Positions 7,361 through 7,432 of a DNA stretch of 7,432 bases are shown piece after piece. A program made the position numbers and the translations under genes. Source of the DNA: an uncultured Bacteroidales bacterium (GTDB lineage Bacteria > Bacteroidota > Bacteroidia > Bacteroidales > Bacteroidaceae). Within the stretch, counting starts at the first letter, position 1, and every line of letters starts with the position of its first letter. Location of the stretch: positions 1 to 7,432 of the forward strand of contig CALBKR010000382.1 of the NCBI GenBank assembly GCA_937896105.1. The letters are read 5' to 3'. The notes under the pieces are model-generated. The model was not told the DNA's origin. It saw only the letters and a program-made list of their open reading frames with translations, and searched no databases.

Positions 7361-7432
7361 TTATTTCTTAAGGAATTTCCTTGCAAGCCAACGGCGTACA
7401 GGCTCATCATAGAGTTTCAAGCAGAGCAAAGC
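7361..7432 (-). CDS. C-terminal fragment of an unidentified protein, cut by the window edge
   Basis: A minus-strand frame is open from the right edge of the window to a TAA at 7361-7363, giving 23 residues that end in YDEPVRRWLARKFLKK. The tail is strongly basic and mildly amphipathic. I do not recognise the family from so little sequence. The main support for a real gene is the strong hairpin that begins 19 nt after the stop. The frame could in principle be chance, since 72 bases is short. It runs in the same direction as dapB but is probably a separate transcription unit because of the hairpin. Confidence 0.55.
   Translation of the reverse strand, partial: ALLCLKLYDEPVRRWLARKFLKK

Noticed and set aside
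6630..7412. 260-codon + strand open frame opposite dapB and its upstream region
   Set aside because: It lies antisense to a certain dapB gene, runs through the hairpin at 7306-7341, and its translation shows no recognisable domain.
1..7432. Mobile element, CRISPR array or RNA gene
   Set aside because: No transposase or integrase reading frame, no regularly spaced direct DNA repeats and no tRNA- or rRNA-like segment was seen; the repeats in the large gene are diverged protein repeats.

Overview
The window comes from a member of the Bacteroidetes, most likely the order Bacteroidales. The support is the family-specific form of several genes: a long signal peptidase I with the PTSSLEKTL active-site box and a large insertion, a WbqC-family gene directly downstream of it, a large secreted Fn3/VCBS protein ending in what looks like a type IX (Por) secretion sorting tail, weak or absent Shine-Dalgarno sequences, and a candidate TAnnTTyG promoter element. 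I cannot assign a genus from sequence alone.

Layout. Positions 1-4192 (+) hold the 3' part of one very large gene for a modular surface or secreted protein; its start lies left of the window. Its visible 1395 residues run: end of an Fn3-like domain, PKD-like domain, a calcium-motif (VCBS/FG-GAP) propeller, Fn3, two PKD-like domains, two Fn3-like domains, an Arg/Ser/Thr-rich linker, a bacterial Ig-like domain, three tandem Fn3 domains and the C-terminal sorting domain. A perfect 46-nt palindrome (4208-4253) separates it from a convergent cluster on the minus strand. That cluster reads, in transcription order, dapB (7238-6480), lepB (6455-4875) and a WbqC-family gene (4867-4250), with gaps of 24 and 7 nt, so it is probably one operon. 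A candidate promoter lies just ahead of dapB. Beyond it a perfect 36-nt hairpin (7306-7341) probably ends the next gene, of which only the last 23 codons are visible (7361-7432).

How it fits together. DapB makes the tetrahydrodipicolinate needed for lysine and diaminopimelate (peptidoglycan). LepB removes signal peptides from Sec-exported proteins. The WbqC-like protein has no firmly established reaction. The large + strand gene is a separate transcription unit; its product would be exported by Sec (and so be a possible client of a signal peptidase) and then probably handled by a type IX-like system whose components are not encoded here.

No mobile element, CRISPR array, tRNA or rRNA is visible. 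I see no convincing undescribed system. The most interesting items are the duplicated propeller-Fn3-PKD module of the large protein, its apparently degenerate seventh propeller blade, and the two perfect palindromes at transcription-unit boundaries. No stretch longer than about 125 bases lacks a gene.
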